A stretch of DNA of 64,000 bases from the NCBI RefSeq assembly GCF_007860015.1, contig NZ_SJPS01000008.1, positions 1-64,000 on the forward strand. Direction: 5' to 3'. A program made the translations under genes and the position numbers. A model generated the notes under the pieces. It did no database searches. It was not told the origin of the DNA and worked only from the letters and a program-made list of their open reading frames with translations. The first letter of the stretch is position 1. Every line of letters begins with the position of its first letter. The DNA is from Bythopirellula polymerisocia. Lineage in GTDB: Bacteria; Planctomycetota; Planctomycetia; Pirellulales; Lacipirellulaceae. This document shows positions 51,590-61,120 of this stretch, one piece after another.

Positions 51590-51967
51590 ATGGCTAAATG
51601 CGACGAAGGTTATCTCTGTGATGTGTGCGGCAACGATGTTGCCGATTTGATCGAGAGCGATTTGTACCTGCGGTACATCGTCGGCATGCTCGATCCCGAA
51701 GTGCTGCACACGACCCCCGAGCGCCACATCCGCTGCAACCCCGAATTGGCCCAGTACATCGTCGCCGATGATTTCGAGCCGGTGTTCCGAGAAGGACCGT
51801 TTGACAAACGTAATCTCGACCGCGAATTTGTCCGCCAGCAGGAAACCCTCTTCACTCGCGGCTGGCACCGACTCAAAGAAGTCGCAGGCGGCAATCTGCC
51901 GATTATTGAGTATCCATTGCCGGAGGTGCTGGCGAAGATCAAGTCAGTGTCGCCGGGGATTGACTGA
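51590..51967 (+). CDS. Conserved hypothetical protein with CxxC motif
   Basis: A 125-aa soluble protein beginning MAKCDEGYLCDVCGND, a possible metal-binding CxxC/CxxxxxC site, followed by an acidic helical domain. It is 48 nt downstream of dapB on the same strand. The family looks conserved in planctomycetes but I cannot name a function. Confidence 0.65.
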   Translation: MAKCDEGYLCDVCGNDVADLIESDLYLRYIVGMLDPEVLHTTPERHIRCNPELAQYIVADDFEPVFREGPFDKRNLDREFVRQQETLFTRGWHRLKEVAGGNLPIIEYPLPEVLAKIKSVSPGID

Positions 51968-52062
51968 GAATAGTGTCAGGATCCACGAGCTCTCCTATGG
52001 CATTTTGGTACTCCAAATGAAGACATCAAGTGCGTTGCGTCTAACGTGAGTTAGTTCGTTAC

Positions 52063-52425
52063 CTAAGCCTTGAGCCAATCGATCGCCGCATCATAATCAC
52101 CAGCCGAAAAGTGCTTCACTTCGGCTTTGACGAAATGGCTGGCAATGCTGGGTGCGATTTCCAGGAACTTGCTATCTGAGACGGCGGCAATCTTGGCTAC
52201 TTTTTTGTGGTGCTCGTGGATGAATTTAATGTGGGAGACAAACGAAGAAAAATTTTGCCAGCCGGGGAAGCTCTCGGCTTGGATCAGAATTCCGTTGAGT
52301 TTGCCGTGTGAGTCGATGAATGGATCGACAATAGATGCAATGGACTTGAAATCGTCTTCGGCTAAGGGAGATTCAGGTCGGATGACTAAGATGCCGTCTT
52401 GTTTAAGTAGTTCTGCACTTACCAT
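52063..52425 (-). CDS. SpoIIAA-like (STAS-type fold) protein
   Basis: A 120-aa single-domain protein with the pattern of the SpoIIAA-like family: strand VIRPESPLAEDDF, IVDPFIDSHGKLNGILIQAESFPGW, then KVAKIAAVSD and FVKAEVKHFSAGDYDAAIDWL. Cytoplasmic; probably binds lipid or nucleotide in a signalling role. A ribosome binding site AAGGAG precedes the start. Confidence 0.85.
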   Translation of the reverse strand: MVSAELLKQDGILVIRPESPLAEDDFKSIASIVDPFIDSHGKLNGILIQAESFPGWQNFSSFVSHIKFIHEHHKKVAKIAAVSDSKFLEIAPSIASHFVKAEVKHFSAGDYDAAIDWLKA

Positions 52426-52536
52426 GAGTTATTGCTCCTTGTAACTGGCAAGAGTCGCTGACAAGTCCGCTGTGGACTGGACCTATCATAGCAATTCATC
52501 TTGTAGCTTGTCACCAATCCACGCATAATCTGACTC

Positions 52537-53961
52537 ATGTCCAGCGCCGAAGTCACTTCCGAAGCCATTACTGAACATCTCGATACATCAACTCTCCCGT
52601 CACTTTATGGGGACCGCAGTTTCTGGGGGATGACAATCACCCAATTCTTCGGGGCGTTCAACGACAATCTGTTCAAACAATTGATCTTGCTACTGTCGAT
52701 CACCGTCGTGGCCGGGGCCGATAGTGGAGATAAAACGCAAGACAACCAGTGGATCGCTGGCTTGGTGTTCACGATCCCCTTCTTGGCCTTCACGGGCATT
52801 GCCGGCTATCTCTCCGACAAGTACGGCAAGCGAGGCATCGTCGTTCTCTGTAAAGTGGCTGAGATCGCAGTGATGATCTTGGGCGGTATTGGGTTTGTCT
52901 ACTACACGAATCAGGACAAGAGTCTAATCCTGTTGTACATCGGTTTGTTTCTGATGGGTTCTCAAAGCGCTTTTTTCGGTCCTGCGAAGTATGGCATCTT
53001 ACCGGAAATGCTCCGCAATGAAGACCTCCCACGTGCTAATGGTTTTATCTTGATGACAACCTTTCTCGCCATCATCTTTGGCACGGTGGTAGCAGGTTTT
53101 CTCCTCACGGAATTTCGTGACCAATTGTGGGTGGGCTCCGCGGTGTGTATCTCGATCGCGGCACTCGGGACCATCACTTCGCTGTTTGTCCGCAAAGTGC
53201 CTCCCGCAAATCCTCAGTTAAAGTGCGAACCTTCGTCATTCCTTGTGCCGCCCGACATGCGGACGCTGTTGGCCCAAGACCGCCCGTTGCTTATCGCATT
53301 GTTAGTCTCAAGCATTTTTTGGCTCTTGGCGGGCATGGTGCCGCCAGCTGTCAACATCCTAGGCACAACTTCCCTGGCCCTAGGTGATGATTACACGAGC
53401 ATTTTGGCAGGAGTCATCGGGATCGGGATTGCGTTAGGCTGCGCAATCGGTGGACTTGTCTCGCGCGGGAAAGTCAATTTCACGCTGATCCGCATCGGCA
53501 GCATCGGCATGCTGGTGACCTTGCTCTTAATGGCCATCCCAGCCGATGGAAACCTCAATGCCCTCCTCGATGGCGATGGACAGCTGACCCACTTTCCCGG
53601 CATAGGCGATGGGAAGCAATGGCTTGGATTTTGGGGAAGTTTGGGGACGCTTCTTTTTTTGGGTGGCTTTACCGGATTCTTTGCCGTGCCATTACAGGTG
53701 TTTTTGCAATCGCGTCCCCCCGATGACAAGAAGGGCCGTATGATCGCGGTCATGAATCAGGCGAATTGGATCGGAGTGCTATTATCGCAACTGCTATATT
53801 GGGGACTCAAATCCGTTATCGAGGCTCAAGATTGGCCACGAAGCATCATGTTCTTGTTCATTGCCGTGATGATACTTCCGATCGTGCTATTCTATCACCC
53901 AAAGAACGATGAACTCGGCCACGAACTTCAGGCGACTGCTGCAAATACCGGCAACAGCTAA
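52537..53961 (+). CDS. MFS transporter, LplT-like
   Basis: A 474-aa major facilitator protein with about 12 helices. The N-terminal GAFNDNLFKQLILLL and GYLSDKYGKR (loop 2-3 motif A) match lysophospholipid transporter LplT and related MFS fusions. Such carriers flip lysophospholipids for re-acylation. No acyltransferase partner is fused or adjacent. It overlaps the stop of the next gene on the other strand by 4 nt. Confidence 0.85.
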   Translation: MSSAEVTSEAITEHLDTSTLPSLYGDRSFWGMTITQFFGAFNDNLFKQLILLLSITVVAGADSGDKTQDNQWIAGLVFTIPFLAFTGIAGYLSDKYGKRGIVVLCKVAEIAVMILGGIGFVYYTNQDKSLILLYIGLFLMGSQSAFFGPAKYGILPEMLRNEDLPRANGFILMTTFLAIIFGTVVAGFLLTEFRDQLWVGSAVCISIAALGTITSLFVRKVPPANPQLKCEPSSFLVPPDMRTLLAQDRPLLIALLVSSIFWLLAGMVPPAVNILGTTSLALGDDYTSILAGVIGIGIALGCAIGGLVSRGKVNFTLIRIGSIGMLVTLLLMAIPADGNLNALLDGDGQLTHFPGIGDGKQWLGFWGSLGTLLFLGGFTGFFAVPLQVFLQSRPPDDKKGRMIAVMNQANWIGVLLSQLLYWGLKSVIEAQDWPRSIMFLFIAVMILPIVLFYHPKNDELGHELQATAANTGNS

Positions 53962-54341
53962 AGACTTTTGTCGGTGTCGGTTTTCGCATCGCTGTGCTCT
54001 GTTCCCACTAATGTCGCCTCGGCAAACTGCTTGTCCAAGAGAGCAGCCAATGCGGCTTCGCTGTCAAACTTCTGCTCATCAATAGCAACGGTCGCCAAGC
54101 GATTGGGGAAGTCAACCTTTACATCCACTGCCCCAGGCTGAGCGGCGAGCGTATCATGCACCGCTTTGGCGCAAGATTCCTCACACATCATGTCGGGGAC
54201 TTTAAACTGTACGATAGGAGCTCCGGCGGCGTTGAATACGGCGGGGCTCGCCGCGACAGTACTATCCGCCGCGGTATCGGCTGCTTTCTGGCAACCGACG
54301 ACTGCTCCTAGAATTATCGCAACGCAAAATGTGAATCTCAT
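53958..54341 (-). CDS. Heavy-metal-associated-domain lipoprotein
   Basis: A 127-aa protein. The signal peptide ends in GAVVGC, a lipobox with the lipid-carrying Cys. An HMA-like domain follows with DMMCEESCAKAV, where the metal-binding Cys pair is spaced C-x3-C instead of the usual C-x2-C. Probably a periplasmic copper or metal binder. ATG 54341 has GGAG 9 nt upstream; an upstream Met is less likely. Confidence 0.75.
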   Translation of the reverse strand: MRFTFCVAIILGAVVGCQKAADTAADSTVAASPAVFNAAGAPIVQFKVPDMMCEESCAKAVHDTLAAQPGAVDVKVDFPNRLATVAIDEQKFDSEAALAALLDKQFAEATLVGTEHSDAKTDTDKSL

Positions 54342-54408
54342 AATTATTCTCCCTACCAAGGATGCTTACACCACTCGCTAACTCTCACGTTTCAAAATCG
54401 TTGGATTT

Positions 54409-55752
54409 TCAGGACTTCGCCACCACAGGCAACTCCAGCTCCCCTTTGGCCGCCATTTCGCGGATGTCCTCGGTGATCTTCATCGAGCAATACTTTGGCC
54501 CGCACATGCTGCAGAAGTGGGCACTCTTGAAAGTGTCCTGCGGCAATGTCTGGTCGTGATAGGCCTGGGCCGTTTCGGGGTCGAGTGAGAGGCGGAATTG
54601 TTCTTCCCAGTCGAAGGCAAAACGGGCTCGCGAGAGGGCGTCATCACGGTCGCGGGCTCCAGGACGGTGACGGGCGATGTCGGCTGCGTGGGCAGCAATC
54701 TTGTAGGCGATCAAACCTTGTTTGACGTCTTCGCGCTCGGGAAGACCCAAATGTTCCTTCGGAGTGACGTAGCAGAGCATCGCTGCACCGGCCCAACCTG
54801 CCAAGGAAGCTCCGATGCAACTAGTAATGTGATCGTAGCCAGGCGCAAAATCGGTGACGAGCGGACCCAAAACATAAAATGGTGCCCCCTGGCATATCTC
54901 GATCTGCCGTTCGACGTTCATCTGGATCTGGTCCATAGGAATGTGACCGGGTCCTTCGACCATTACTTGCGTGCCGCGCTCCCAGCCGCGCTTAGTCAAT
55001 TCACCGAGCACATCGAGTTCGGCAAACTGGGCTTCGTCACTGGCATCAGCGAGCGAACCGGGTCGTAGGCCATCGCCGAGACTCCAGGTCACATCGTACT
55101 GGCGCATGATGTCGCACAAATCGTCGAACGATTCGTACAACGGATTCTGTTTGCGGTGGGCCATCATCCATTTGGCGATCAGCGAACCACCGCGGCTGAC
55201 GATTCCCGTCACGCGATTCATCGTTAGATGCAAGTGCTCAAGCATCACGCCGCAGTGGATCGTCATATAGTCGACCCCCTGCTTGGCCTGGTGCTCGACC
55301 ATGTCGAGAAAATGCTGAGGCCGCATCTCTTCGATCTCGCCACCGAGTTCTTCGAGCATCTGGTAGATTGGCACCGTGCCAATGGGGACGGGCGACGCAC
55401 CGATGATCGAAAGGCGAATCGCATCGATATTTTTGCCGGTGGAGAGGTCCATCACGGTATCGGCACCATAGTGGACCGCCGTGTGCAGTTTCTCCAGCTC
55501 ACCTTCCTCGTCACTGGTAACTGCCGAATTCCCGATGTTCGCATTCACCTTGCAACTGGCAGCAATGCCAATGGCCATCGGTTCGAGCCGACCGGCGAGA
55601 TGTGCGCGATTGGCCGGGATGACCATCCTACCAGCGGCGACTTCTTCGCAGACTACTGAAGGCTCAAGTTGCTCGCGCTCGGCAACATAGTTCATTTCAG
55701 GGGTGATTGTCCCGGCGCGGGCATGTTCCAATTGGGTGATCGGTTCTGGCAT
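54409..55752 (-). CDS. thiC: Phosphomethylpyrimidine synthase ThiC
   Basis: A 447-aa radical-SAM-type enzyme. Conserved segments include CKVNANIGNSAV, ADTVMDLSTG and the C-terminal [4Fe-4S] motif C-x2-C-x4-C in CSMCGPKYCSM. It turns aminoimidazole ribotide into HMP phosphate in thiamine synthesis. GGAGG lies 12 nt before the ATG. No TPP riboswitch consensus was seen in the short leader. Confidence 0.96.
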   Translation of the reverse strand: MPEPITQLEHARAGTITPEMNYVAEREQLEPSVVCEEVAAGRMVIPANRAHLAGRLEPMAIGIAASCKVNANIGNSAVTSDEEGELEKLHTAVHYGADTVMDLSTGKNIDAIRLSIIGASPVPIGTVPIYQMLEELGGEIEEMRPQHFLDMVEHQAKQGVDYMTIHCGVMLEHLHLTMNRVTGIVSRGGSLIAKWMMAHRKQNPLYESFDDLCDIMRQYDVTWSLGDGLRPGSLADASDEAQFAELDVLGELTKRGWERGTQVMVEGPGHIPMDQIQMNVERQIEICQGAPFYVLGPLVTDFAPGYDHITSCIGASLAGWAGAAMLCYVTPKEHLGLPEREDVKQGLIAYKIAAHAADIARHRPGARDRDDALSRARFAFDWEEQFRLSLDPETAQAYHDQTLPQDTFKSAHFCSMCGPKYCSMKITEDIREMAAKGELELPVVAKS

Positions 55753-56010
55753 CGGGAAGAAATACCTCCATATGAATTGTCGGTCCGTCGCAATGCTAGC
55801 CGGCGACCGTGCATGGGCAGCCCTGAAAATGCCGGGCTCATTGGCAAGGTTTATCCTACTACTCGACCGGGGAATGTCAATCTAGCAATCCACTCTCCCA
55901 CAGAAGCGGATGTTGTTAGTTTCATATGATTTCGGATAGGCTAGCCACCAACGGGTCACTTGCGTATTTGTCGATTCCTTCGTTTTACATCACTGCCACT
56001 AGTAGAAGAT

Positions 56011-56706
56011 ATGTCTCTAACTCGAACGATCGCCATTGGCGATATTCATGGTTGCTACACCGCATTGGATACCCTGCTCGCAGCGATTGAGCTGGGGCCT
56101 GAAGACCGGTTCGTTGTGCTGGGTGACATTGTGGATCGCGGACCAGGGAGTTGCGCGGTGATCGAGCGATTGATGCAGTTGCGTGACGAATGCGAGCTGC
56201 TTCCCATTCTTGGCAACCATGAACAGATGTTGCTCGATGCGGTGGATAGCAAGATAGCTCTGCAGGATTGGCTTTCATTCGGCGGTGCCGAAACGCTCGA
56301 CTCGTATGGCAAAGGTGCGGGGCTCTCGGTTTTGCCCCAGGAGCATGTTGATTATCTGCGAACTTGGCCTGACTACCACGAGACGCCGTCCCACTTCTTT
56401 GCCCATGGAAATTATCTGGCAAACGTAAAGCTCGCCGAGCAACCGTGGCAGTGGCTGCGGTGGGAATCACTGCGCGACCTACTCCCGTTGATGCATGTCT
56501 CGGGCAAGACGGCAGTCCTGGGACATACTTCCAACAAGCAGGGTGAGATACTCAACCTTGGGTATTTAGTTTGTATTGATACTTATTGCCACGGTGGTGG
56601 CTGGCTCACGGCACTTGAACCGGAAACCGGAAAAATCTGGCAAACGAACAAGCGTGGTGACGTCCGCGAAGGGCTATTGCCGCCACCACAGGCAGCATGG
56701 CGTTGA
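56011..56706 (+). CDS. Metallophosphoesterase (PPP-family phosphatase)
   Basis: A 231-aa calcineurin-like phosphoesterase with the full signature: GDIHG (9-13), GDIVDRG (36-42) and GNHE (66-69), plus a C-terminal GH. The layout matches bacterial PrpA/ApaH-like Ser/Thr phosphatases. It could reverse Ser/Thr kinase phosphorylation. ATG 56011 is chosen because the conserved strand starts shortly after it. Confidence 0.88.
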   Translation: MSLTRTIAIGDIHGCYTALDTLLAAIELGPEDRFVVLGDIVDRGPGSCAVIERLMQLRDECELLPILGNHEQMLLDAVDSKIALQDWLSFGGAETLDSYGKGAGLSVLPQEHVDYLRTWPDYHETPSHFFAHGNYLANVKLAEQPWQWLRWESLRDLLPLMHVSGKTAVLGHTSNKQGEILNLGYLVCIDTYCHGGGWLTALEPETGKIWQTNKRGDVREGLLPPPQAAWR

Positions 56707-56736
56707 AACGCCCAGGCATTGCAATGCCTGAGCGTT
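56707..56736. terminator. Bidirectional hairpin between phosphatase and recA
   Basis: AACGC and CAGGCATT arms pair with AATGCCTG and GCGTT around a tiny loop, with one internal mismatch. It lies between the convergent phosphatase and recA genes and could end both transcripts. Confidence 0.6.
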
Positions 56737-56751
56737 GCCACTCGGTGATTG

Positions 56752-57864
56752 TTATTCGAAATCCTCTTCCGGGGATTCGTCGGTTTCCGCTGCTGTGCCT
56801 GTTTTGCTGGTGAGCAGGTCATCGAATCCACCGGCGGCGAGGATCTTTTGCTTAACCTCTTCAGTGATCTCGGGATTCTCTTTGAGGAAGACACGTGCCT
56901 TTTCCTTGCCTTGGCCGAGTTGCATCTCGCCGTAGCGGAACCAGGCACCGGTACGCGAGAGGATTTTTTGCTCGACGCCGAAATCAAGGATATCTCCTTC
57001 GTAGCTGATGCCATCCTTGTGCATCATGTCAAACTCGGCAGTACGGAACGGAGGGGCCACCTTGTTCTTGACCACTTTGAACCGTACTCGTTGGCCTACG
57101 ACTTCTTCTCCATCTTTGAGCTGGCCGATGCGACGCACATCGATACGGCACGAGGAATAGAACTTGAGTGCGCGGCCACCTGGCGTGGTCTCGGGGCTGC
57201 CGAACATAACACCGATCTTTTCGCGGATTTGGTTGATGAAGATCACCGATGTCTTGCTCTTGGCAATCGCACCGGTTAGTTTCCGCATCGATTGGCTCAT
57301 CAGCCGTGCCTGCAAGCCGACGTGTGAGTCGCCAATCTCTCCATCGAGTTCCTTCTTTGGCACGAGGGCCGCCACAGAGTCGACGACAATCACATCTACA
57401 GCGTTACTCTTGATGAGCATCTCGGTGATGTGCATGGCCTCTTCGCCGTGCCCTGGTTGGCTTACCAGCAGTGTTTCGAGGTCGACTCCCAGCTTCTTGG
57501 CCCAACTCGGATCGAGAGCGTGTTCGGCATCGATAAAAGCGGCGATCCCACCCGCCTTTTGAGCCTCAGCGATTACATGCAGCGCCAGGGTGGTCTTGCC
57601 GCTCGACTCGGGACCGTAAACTTCGATAATGCGTCCCCGTGGGATCCCCTGGCCTCCGAGCGCGATGTCTGCCGACAGGCTGCCAGTCGAAATCCCCTCA
57701 ATGCGGCAAATATGGTCGGCCCCCAAAGGCATAATCGACCCTTCGCCGAACTGCTTTTCGATGGCTTCAACTGTGTTGCGGAGTTCGGGGCTATTAGAAA
57801 ATATCTTAGTAACCGCGGAGGGGGCGGTTTTTTTGGTGGATTTCGACTTCTCTTTCTTGGCCAT
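56752..57864 (-). CDS. recA: Recombinase RecA
   Basis: A 370-aa recombinase: Lys/Ser/Thr-rich N-terminus, core with Walker A GPESSGKT, VIVVDSVAAL, L2-region FINQIREKIGVMFG and an acidic tail. It catalyses strand exchange and induces SOS. The reading frame stays open upstream to 58185, with Met codons at 57942 and 57963; I use ATG 57864 (MAKKEK), where RecA-like length begins, but no clear ribosome binding site decides it. Confidence 0.92.
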   Translation of the reverse strand: MAKKEKSKSTKKTAPSAVTKIFSNSPELRNTVEAIEKQFGEGSIMPLGADHICRIEGISTGSLSADIALGGQGIPRGRIIEVYGPESSGKTTLALHVIAEAQKAGGIAAFIDAEHALDPSWAKKLGVDLETLLVSQPGHGEEAMHITEMLIKSNAVDVIVVDSVAALVPKKELDGEIGDSHVGLQARLMSQSMRKLTGAIAKSKTSVIFINQIREKIGVMFGSPETTPGGRALKFYSSCRIDVRRIGQLKDGEEVVGQRVRFKVVKNKVAPPFRTAEFDMMHKDGISYEGDILDFGVEQKILSRTGAWFRYGEMQLGQGKEKARVFLKENPEITEEVKQKILAAGGFDDLLTSKTGTAAETDESPEEDFE

Positions 57865-58204
57865 CGTGGTTCTCGAAGCGGTGTTGTTTTTCGAAGTGTT
57901 GATTTTCGGTGCTGAATTCTTGCTGGCTACTGCTGTCACCATAACTGGGGTCCCTTTATCCATCAGAAAAGGCGGAAATGCAAGCCGCCGGGCGGCACGA
58001 TAACTACTGTACGCACGAATAGTATATCGGTGTTCACTAGTCGGTTCAAGAGGTGTTTTTTTGGCGGGTTTTATGGCATTTTCGGTTGGGACGGGGAGTC
58101 GGAGCGGGGGAAACGCGCTCCCCTGCGGATTGCGGCTAAACGCCGTGGGCTCGCGGCGAACGGAGTGACAGATGGGGGCACCCATTCCCGTGGTGAGTTG
58201 TTTA
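57865..58204. other. Leader region upstream of recA
   Basis: An open frame in phase with recA (possible longer N-terminus) and the presumed recA promoter. No LexA box was recognised with confidence. Confidence 0.35.
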
Positions 58205-58345
58205 GTTTTTGACGGAACTTTTTTTTATTAAAAAACCCCCTCTCATTTCGCCTGCCAGAATCGCTCCAACTTGTTAGCGATCCAAGGCTTACGTCATTCC
58301 AGCAGGTGGCGACCCAGGGGGGTTTTATAAACAAATATTATTCCT
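58205..58345 (-). repeat. 3' tail repeat of the HTH element
   Basis: It begins inside the last codons of the HTH gene and continues through ACCCCCCTGGG, CTAACAAGTTGGAGCGATTCTG and TTTTTTAATAAAAAAAA to CGTCAAAAA. A diverged copy lies at 46695-46831 in the opposite direction, so this tail is a dispersed sequence linked to the gene. Confidence 0.65.
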
Positions 58346-58981
58346 CCGCTCAGTTTCGCGGCGGTGATCGCTGGCCTCGATTGCTTTGATGGCAGCCGCG
58401 ACATCCGTGTCGAAACCGCCGGTGATCTCCTCGATGTCGCGCCGCAACTTGTCGTAAAAACGCTCTTCGGCAGGTTTTGGAGCGGGGTCCCCTTGCAGGG
58501 CTGAGCGGTATTGGCCAAAACGCACTTTCTGCAACTCGTCGAGCCGAGAGCACATCCGCTGGAGTTGGGCCTCGTCGGTGCATTCGTCGGCCATAATGCT
58601 GGCGACCTCGTCGAGGAGTGTGCGGACCTCGCTCGGTGGGAGGGAGTCCGGCTTGCGTTGGGCAAAACGTTCGGGGCAGGTTCTTTCGAGCAGCCAAGCA
58701 GCGGCCCGCCAATTGGAGTTGGCGGCTGTGCGGAGGGCCCGCAGCGGCGACAACCCGGCAGCCGTTTCCGCGGCGGCCAACTGCTCGGCAAACACCGGAT
58801 CGCGGCCCGCCTCATTACGAATGGTGGCCACAGTGCAGCCAACATGCCGCGCCGCCTCATCGTATCCCGCGCCGACCCCAATCAGCGAGCAGACTTCGCG
58901 CCGGCGGAACGGATCAGCCAGTGCGCGAGGGCGCCCTGGTGGGTTTTTGGTGATGTTTTCTGGTTTTCTGGAAGTAGACAT
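58325..58981 (-). CDS. HTH protein resembling small-terminase or element-encoded DNA-binding proteins
   Basis: A 218-aa soluble protein. An N-terminal basic segment is followed by a homeodomain-like HTH (about 28-60, RRREVCSLIGVGAGYDEAARHVGCTVATIRNEA), then Ala-rich helices and a C-terminal coiled region (about 110-190). The order HTH, WRAAAWLLERTCPERFA and coiled coil resembles phage small-terminase-type proteins. Its end is a dispersed repeat. No transposase or phage gene is adjacent. Confidence 0.65.
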   Translation of the reverse strand: MSTSRKPENITKNPPGRPRALADPFRRREVCSLIGVGAGYDEAARHVGCTVATIRNEAGRDPVFAEQLAAAETAAGLSPLRALRTAANSNWRAAAWLLERTCPERFAQRKPDSLPPSEVRTLLDEVASIMADECTDEAQLQRMCSRLDELQKVRFGQYRSALQGDPAPKPAEERFYDKLRRDIEEITGGFDTDVAAAIKAIEASDHRRETERRNNICL

Positions 58982-59054
58982 GTTGTGAGTGTGAAAAAGG
59001 GTGCTGAAAGGAAATGACGGTCCCAACGCGACCGTGGCCGCAACCAGAAATCGT

Positions 59055-59162
59055 GGAACAGGAGGCAGCAGAGCTAACAGAGAAGAAGAGAAATTGAGTG
59101 AGAAGAACGCAAATCTACGCCGGTCTTCTATTTCCTCCGTTCTCTCAGTTATCTCCTGTTCC
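59055..59162. repeat. GGAACAGGAGG-type dispersed repeat, copy 2
   Basis: Perfect terminal arms GGAACAGGAG/CTCCTGTTCC enclose AACAGAGAAG and GTTCTCTCAGTT. It resembles 46369-46519. It may fold as a long hairpin and could be a small mobile element. Confidence 0.55.
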
Positions 59163-59347
59163 ATATAGTTTGAGTAAACTTTGAAACATTGGTGCCACAG
59201 AGAACACCGAGAGCACTGAGAATTCCTTGCGTTCTGTGCTCTGAGATCTCTGTGCTACTAACGTTTGGAATATTTGAATCCTGACAAACATTTTACACAC
59301 AATACATTTCACAATATCCCAACTCGTCATCTGGAAAGAAGATAGTC

Positions 59348-59415
59348 TCTCGCAGAGACGCAGAGACAGCAGTGAATAAAATCGTTTATCTCTGTGTCTC
59401 CGCGTCTCTGCGAGA
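59348..59415. repeat. CGCAGAGAC-type palindromic repeat, copy 2
   Basis: TCTCGCAGAGACGCAGAGAC and GTGTCTCCGCGTCTCTGCGAGA pair across a short AT-rich loop. It is the better-formed copy of the family at 38248-38310. Confidence 0.65.
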
Positions 59416-59679
59416 AAAATATTTCGGTTGCGGCTAGGTGCCGCGCTGGGATCTCTGTGGCCATTTTTAATTGGCCAATTATTCGACATTGCAATTCTCC
59501 TGGGCTGCCCGCTTTGATGCTGGATCTAGACAGTCACGCACCCTATCAAACTCAGTGGTCCAAAAGCGAGTGAAAAATCGGAGATTCAGTGCTGTGCGCG
59601 GGTCTCCCGTCTCCGCCTACAGCACAACTATGCACAGCGACTTAGGGAAACTTTGTTGTGGTGATCACGCATTCGTTTG

Positions 59680-59798
59680 GTAGGATGGGTGCTCGCACCC
59701 ATCTTTCGGCTTCCTGCCAAGGCAGATGGGTGATCCTGCTGGCGGAGAGTCTATTGGAATGTGCAACGTCCCCCCGCCAGCAGAACCACCCATCCTAC
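59680..59798. repeat. TAGGATGGGTG palindromic repeat, copy 2
   Basis: GTAGGATGGGTG and CACCCATCCTAC arms flank GCAGATGGGTGATCCTGCTGG and CCAGCAGAACC, giving nested inverted repeats. Same arrangement as 46918-47038. Confidence 0.7.
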
Positions 59799-60573
59799 TT
59801 GCAGGTGGTTCGCTGCCCAATCAAATCCGTCGACCCAACAGCCCGATGCTTCCATACGGAAACGAAATTTGTGTAAAACGGTTGGCGACGAGATTGGATC
59901 TTGCGAGAGTCACACAGAGCGCGGGAGACCGAAGAAGGAGATAGGGCCGGATAGATAGTTCTGACTTCTTTATTCTTCAATTATACATTGCTGAACGCTA
60001 AATGGCACGATTGACTCTGCACCAATCAAATGACTAAAAAAAGCGTCGGTTGGATACTCAATGCCCGTTAACCGGATTAACATCCTAATTTGGTCTTGCG
60101 TTCTTTTTTGTTGCAATCGCTTTCTTGCTACTTGTTGGTGGGGCGATCCGCGTACATTTCGAACAGCGACGCCATGAACTATACAAGTCTGGGAAGAACG
60201 ACAATGCAAAGTGACCGGTCGGTCAAATTATGGTTTGGTAACTCGGGAGAGAAGAGAAGCTGTCGCCCGCTTCAGGGCTGTTCATTCTTATTTCTTTCTT
60301 TCCAGGGGCTTACGCACCCTGGCTATTGACTGTCGCCACTGCGTGGCTGAAAAGACCTATTCCTGTGGCGTTGCCACGGGCTACCATGAGGTAAGCCATT
60401 AGCCAAAATTGGAAATGCTTCTTCGTCACTGAGATCGCCGGATTGGGGCGCGAAGAATAGGGAAATCGTTTGGCACGCTCCGCTCTGGCGAGCACCAGTT
60501 TTTATTAGGATCGGCCGGGCACATCGCGGCTGAACGAACTATGCGGCGCGGGTAACGGGGCTCGGGGAAGCTG

Positions 60574-61011
60574 ATGACGCAACGGAAGTTCTTATTAATC
60601 GAACATGGATCGGCTGAATACGAGCAGAGTCTTGTGCTGCGAGACGAAGTTCTCCGCAAGCCATTGGGACTCCGGTTTTCTGACGAAGATTTGGTGCTTG
60701 AGCGCGATTTCTATCATTTGGTCTGTTTGGAGGACGGCCGGGTTGTCGGCTGCCTGGTGTTGGTTCCGCAGGACGAAGAAGACGTCAGAATGAGGCAAGT
60801 CGTGGTCGTACCCCACTTGCAAAGGCAGGGAATCGGTCGTGGGCTCATCGAGTTTGCAGAAGCCGTCGCCCGCGAGGAAGGCTTTACGATCATAACGCTT
60901 AACGCTCGTGACTCTGCCAAGGTATTTTATGAAAAGCTGGATTACCAGCAGGTGGGGGAACCGTTTGTCGAGGTAACGATTCGGCATTGGAAAATGCGGA
61001 AGGGGTTGTGA
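60574..61011 (+). CDS. GNAT-family N-acetyltransferase
   Basis: A 145-aa single GNAT domain. Motif A is visible as MRQVVVVPHLQRQGIGRGLIEFAEAVA (acetyl-CoA binding), followed by FTIITLNARDSAKVFYEKLDYQ. It resembles ElaA/YitI-like acyltransferases; the acceptor is unknown. ATG 60574 fits the family start. It stands alone after a repeat-rich gap. Confidence 0.88.
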   Translation: MTQRKFLLIEHGSAEYEQSLVLRDEVLRKPLGLRFSDEDLVLERDFYHLVCLEDGRVVGCLVLVPQDEEDVRMRQVVVVPHLQRQGIGRGLIEFAEAVAREEGFTIITLNARDSAKVFYEKLDYQQVGEPFVEVTIRHWKMRKGL

Positions 61012-61120
61012 ATTCAGTGGAGTTCGATCAACGGGGCAATTGGGACTTGGAAGATGGCGCGCTCCGCTCTGGTCGAGCAGGACTCGGCCGCCGCGTCGCG
61101 GCTAACTGGAGGCGTCGCGG

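Larger units (their letters stand above)
58982..60573. other. 1.6-kb gene-free, repeat-rich region
   Basis: No gene supported. It contains a GGAACAGGAG/CTCCTGTTCC palindrome (59055-59162), a CGCAGAGAC palindrome (59348-59415) and a TAGGATGGGTG repeat (59680-59798). Short frames at 59471, 59658 and 60090 run through repeats or lack start signals. Confidence 0.5.

Noticed and set aside
55753..55920. TPP riboswitch upstream of thiC
   Set aside because: Looked for the conserved CTGAGA and thi-box core on the minus strand; not found in the short leader.
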